A DNA stretch of 6,377 nucleotides from Chloroflexia bacterium (lineage in GTDB: Bacteria; Chloroflexota; Chloroflexia; QHBQ01; JADMIH01): positions 1 to 6,377 of the forward strand of contig JAICKM010000414.1 of NCBI GenBank assembly GCA_025927935.1. Reading direction: 5' to 3'. The first letter of the stretch is position 1. Every line of letters starts with the position of its first letter. Shown piece after piece: positions 6,098 to 6,377 of the stretch. Made by a program: the position numbers and the translations under genes. The notes beneath the pieces were generated by a model, which was not told the origin of the DNA, searched no databases, and saw only the letters and a program-made list of their open reading frames with translations.

Positions 6098-6104
6098 TTC
6101 GCAA
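6076..6104 (-). promoter_or_regulatory. Candidate extended -10 sigma70-type promoter of the regulator
   Basis: On the minus strand TTGCGA (6104-6099, 4 of 6) is followed after 17 bases by TATACC (6081-6076, 4 of 6). TGC directly precedes the -10, giving the extended -10 form TGnTATA. A start near 6069 would give a leader of about 33 bases before the ATG at 6036. This supports that start and rules against the upstream GTG. This prediction rests on sequence pattern alone. Confidence 0.5.
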
Positions 6105-6140
6105 CTGTGTTCCTCCATTCCCGCCGCGCCTGTCGCGCTG

Positions 6141-6251
6141 ATGGGGCGCATCCTGGCGTACCTGGCGCTGCTCCCGATAATCTCCCGCTATTGGAAGTGG
6201 AAGCTTTCCATTTTGCTGATTGCCGGAACCCCGCTTGCGTTTCTGCAATAA
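6141..6251 (+). CDS. Doubtful 36-residue hydrophobic ORF
   Basis: An ATG at 6141 opens a 36-codon frame ending in TAA at 6249-6251. The peptide has two hydrophobic stretches (LAYLALLPII and LSILLIAGTPLAFL) around a basic-aromatic centre, SRYWKWK. This composition would suit a tiny membrane peptide. Against it, there is no Shine-Dalgarno (the bases before the ATG are GCCTGTCGCGCTG), the length is easily reached by chance, and I recognise no family. It could also be a degraded remnant of a longer gene, since the frame stays open upstream to a stop at 6069 without an obvious start. Confidence 0.2.
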   Translation: MGRILAYLALLPIISRYWKWKLSILLIAGTPLAFLQ

Positions 6252-6262
6252 AGTGCTAAGAT
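6235..6262 (+). promoter_or_regulatory. Candidate rightward promoter near the right edge
   Basis: TTGCGT (6235-6240, 4 of 6) and TAAGAT (6257-6262, 4 of 6) are 16 bases apart. TGC immediately before the -10 makes an extended -10. Transcription would start near 6269 and leave the window to the right. The local AT-rich patch (6247-6267) stands out in this GC-rich region. The downstream gene is not visible. Confidence 0.35.
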
Positions 6263-6284
6263 ATTACGGTCACTCTTAGCAGTT
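6251..6284. repeat. Inverted repeat (11-bp arms, one mismatch), operator candidate
   Basis: AAGTGCTAAGA (6251-6261) and TCTTAGCAGTT (6274-6284) are inverted copies matching at 10 of 11 positions, around a 12-base spacer. The inner 8 bp are perfect. The left arm covers the -10 of the candidate rightward promoter and the right arm lies just past the predicted start, as expected for a repressor operator. The half-sites resemble those of the HrcA/CIRCE element but are in the opposite order, so it is not CIRCE. Confidence 0.45.
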
Positions 6285-6295
6285 ACGCCACGGGA

Positions 6296-6317
6296 GTGCG
6301 GTAGCGGCCAACCGCAC
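6296..6317 (+). repeat. Small hairpin downstream of the candidate rightward promoter
   Basis: GTGCGGT (6296-6302) pairs with ACCGCAC (6311-6317) across an 8-base loop. It would be in the leader of a rightward transcript, about 27 bases after the predicted start. There is no U-run. Confidence 0.3.
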
Positions 6318-6377
6318 GCCTGGATCGGCCTTCCCACACACGCGCGCACCGCATGGGGCGATAGCCCGTCATCCCCA

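Larger units (their letters stand above)
6037..6377. other. Intergenic region upstream of the regulator
   Basis: These 341 bases run from the regulator start to the right edge. They contain a candidate leftward promoter with a direct repeat, a doubtful 36-codon ORF at 6141-6251, and a candidate rightward promoter overlapped by an inverted repeat (6235-6284). A hairpin lies at 6296-6317. From 6285 to the edge I see no convincing coding frame on either strand. This part could be the leader of a rightward gene lying beyond the window, or part of an unrecognised RNA. Confidence 0.6.

Noticed and set aside
6193..6214. TGGAA-GCT-TTCCA inverted repeat
   Set aside because: Arms of only 5 bp with a 3-base centre are expected by chance, and it lies near no identifiable promoter element.
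6251..6284. CIRCE element for HrcA
   Set aside because: CIRCE reads TTAGCACTC-N9-GAGTGCTAA. Here the GTGCTAA-type half comes first and the TTAGCA half second, with a 12-base spacer, so the order and spacing are wrong.
6285..6377. Possible structured RNA or end of another gene at the right edge
   Set aside because: Only one short hairpin is visible and no conserved RNA core was recognised. All frames give short or arginine-rich strings, so there is too little to call anything.

Overview
This is a GC-rich bacterial window with four well-supported genes, plus a fifth cut by the left edge. The large regulator combines a MalT-like ATPase with a LuxR helix-turn-helix. It also has an N-terminal domain of the type seen in Chloroflexota regulators. 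A short protein of the type ending in 'GPVADQAALYGLI' follows the ABC genes. Together these suggest a Chloroflexota (Anaerolineae/Ktedonobacteria-like) genome or metagenomic contig. This taxonomic call comes from remembered family resemblance; no search was run.

Layout. A leftward operon occupies 2070 down to 1: an ABC-2 type ATPase (1099-2070), its permease (264-1109, overlapping the ATPase by 11 bases), and the first 64 codons of a small conserved protein (192 to the edge). A perfect 15-bp hairpin lies between the permease and the small gene. A 300-base divergent control region (2071-2370) separates this operon from a rightward SnoaL-like/NTF2-fold gene (2371-2805). The control region holds several G/C-run hairpins and a perfect 18-base palindrome. 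Two hairpins fill the convergent gap at 2806-2913. A very large leftward MalT-like (LAL-type) LuxR regulator takes up 2914-6036. Its upstream region (6037-6377) holds a candidate leftward promoter with a 10-base direct repeat. It also holds a possible small hydrophobic ORF and a candidate rightward promoter overlapped by an inverted repeat.

How the parts may work together. The ATPase and permease should form one membrane transporter, probably an exporter, because no binding protein is seen. The SnoaL-like protein is a small soluble enzyme or binding protein with a hydrophobic pocket. The regulator is expected to use ATP and an unknown ligand to activate transcription, and the divergent control region is a natural candidate target. 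That link rests on proximity only. No phage, CRISPR, tRNA, rRNA or insertion sequence was seen. I see no clear new system; the best leads are the regulatory repeats and the regulator's N-terminal domain.
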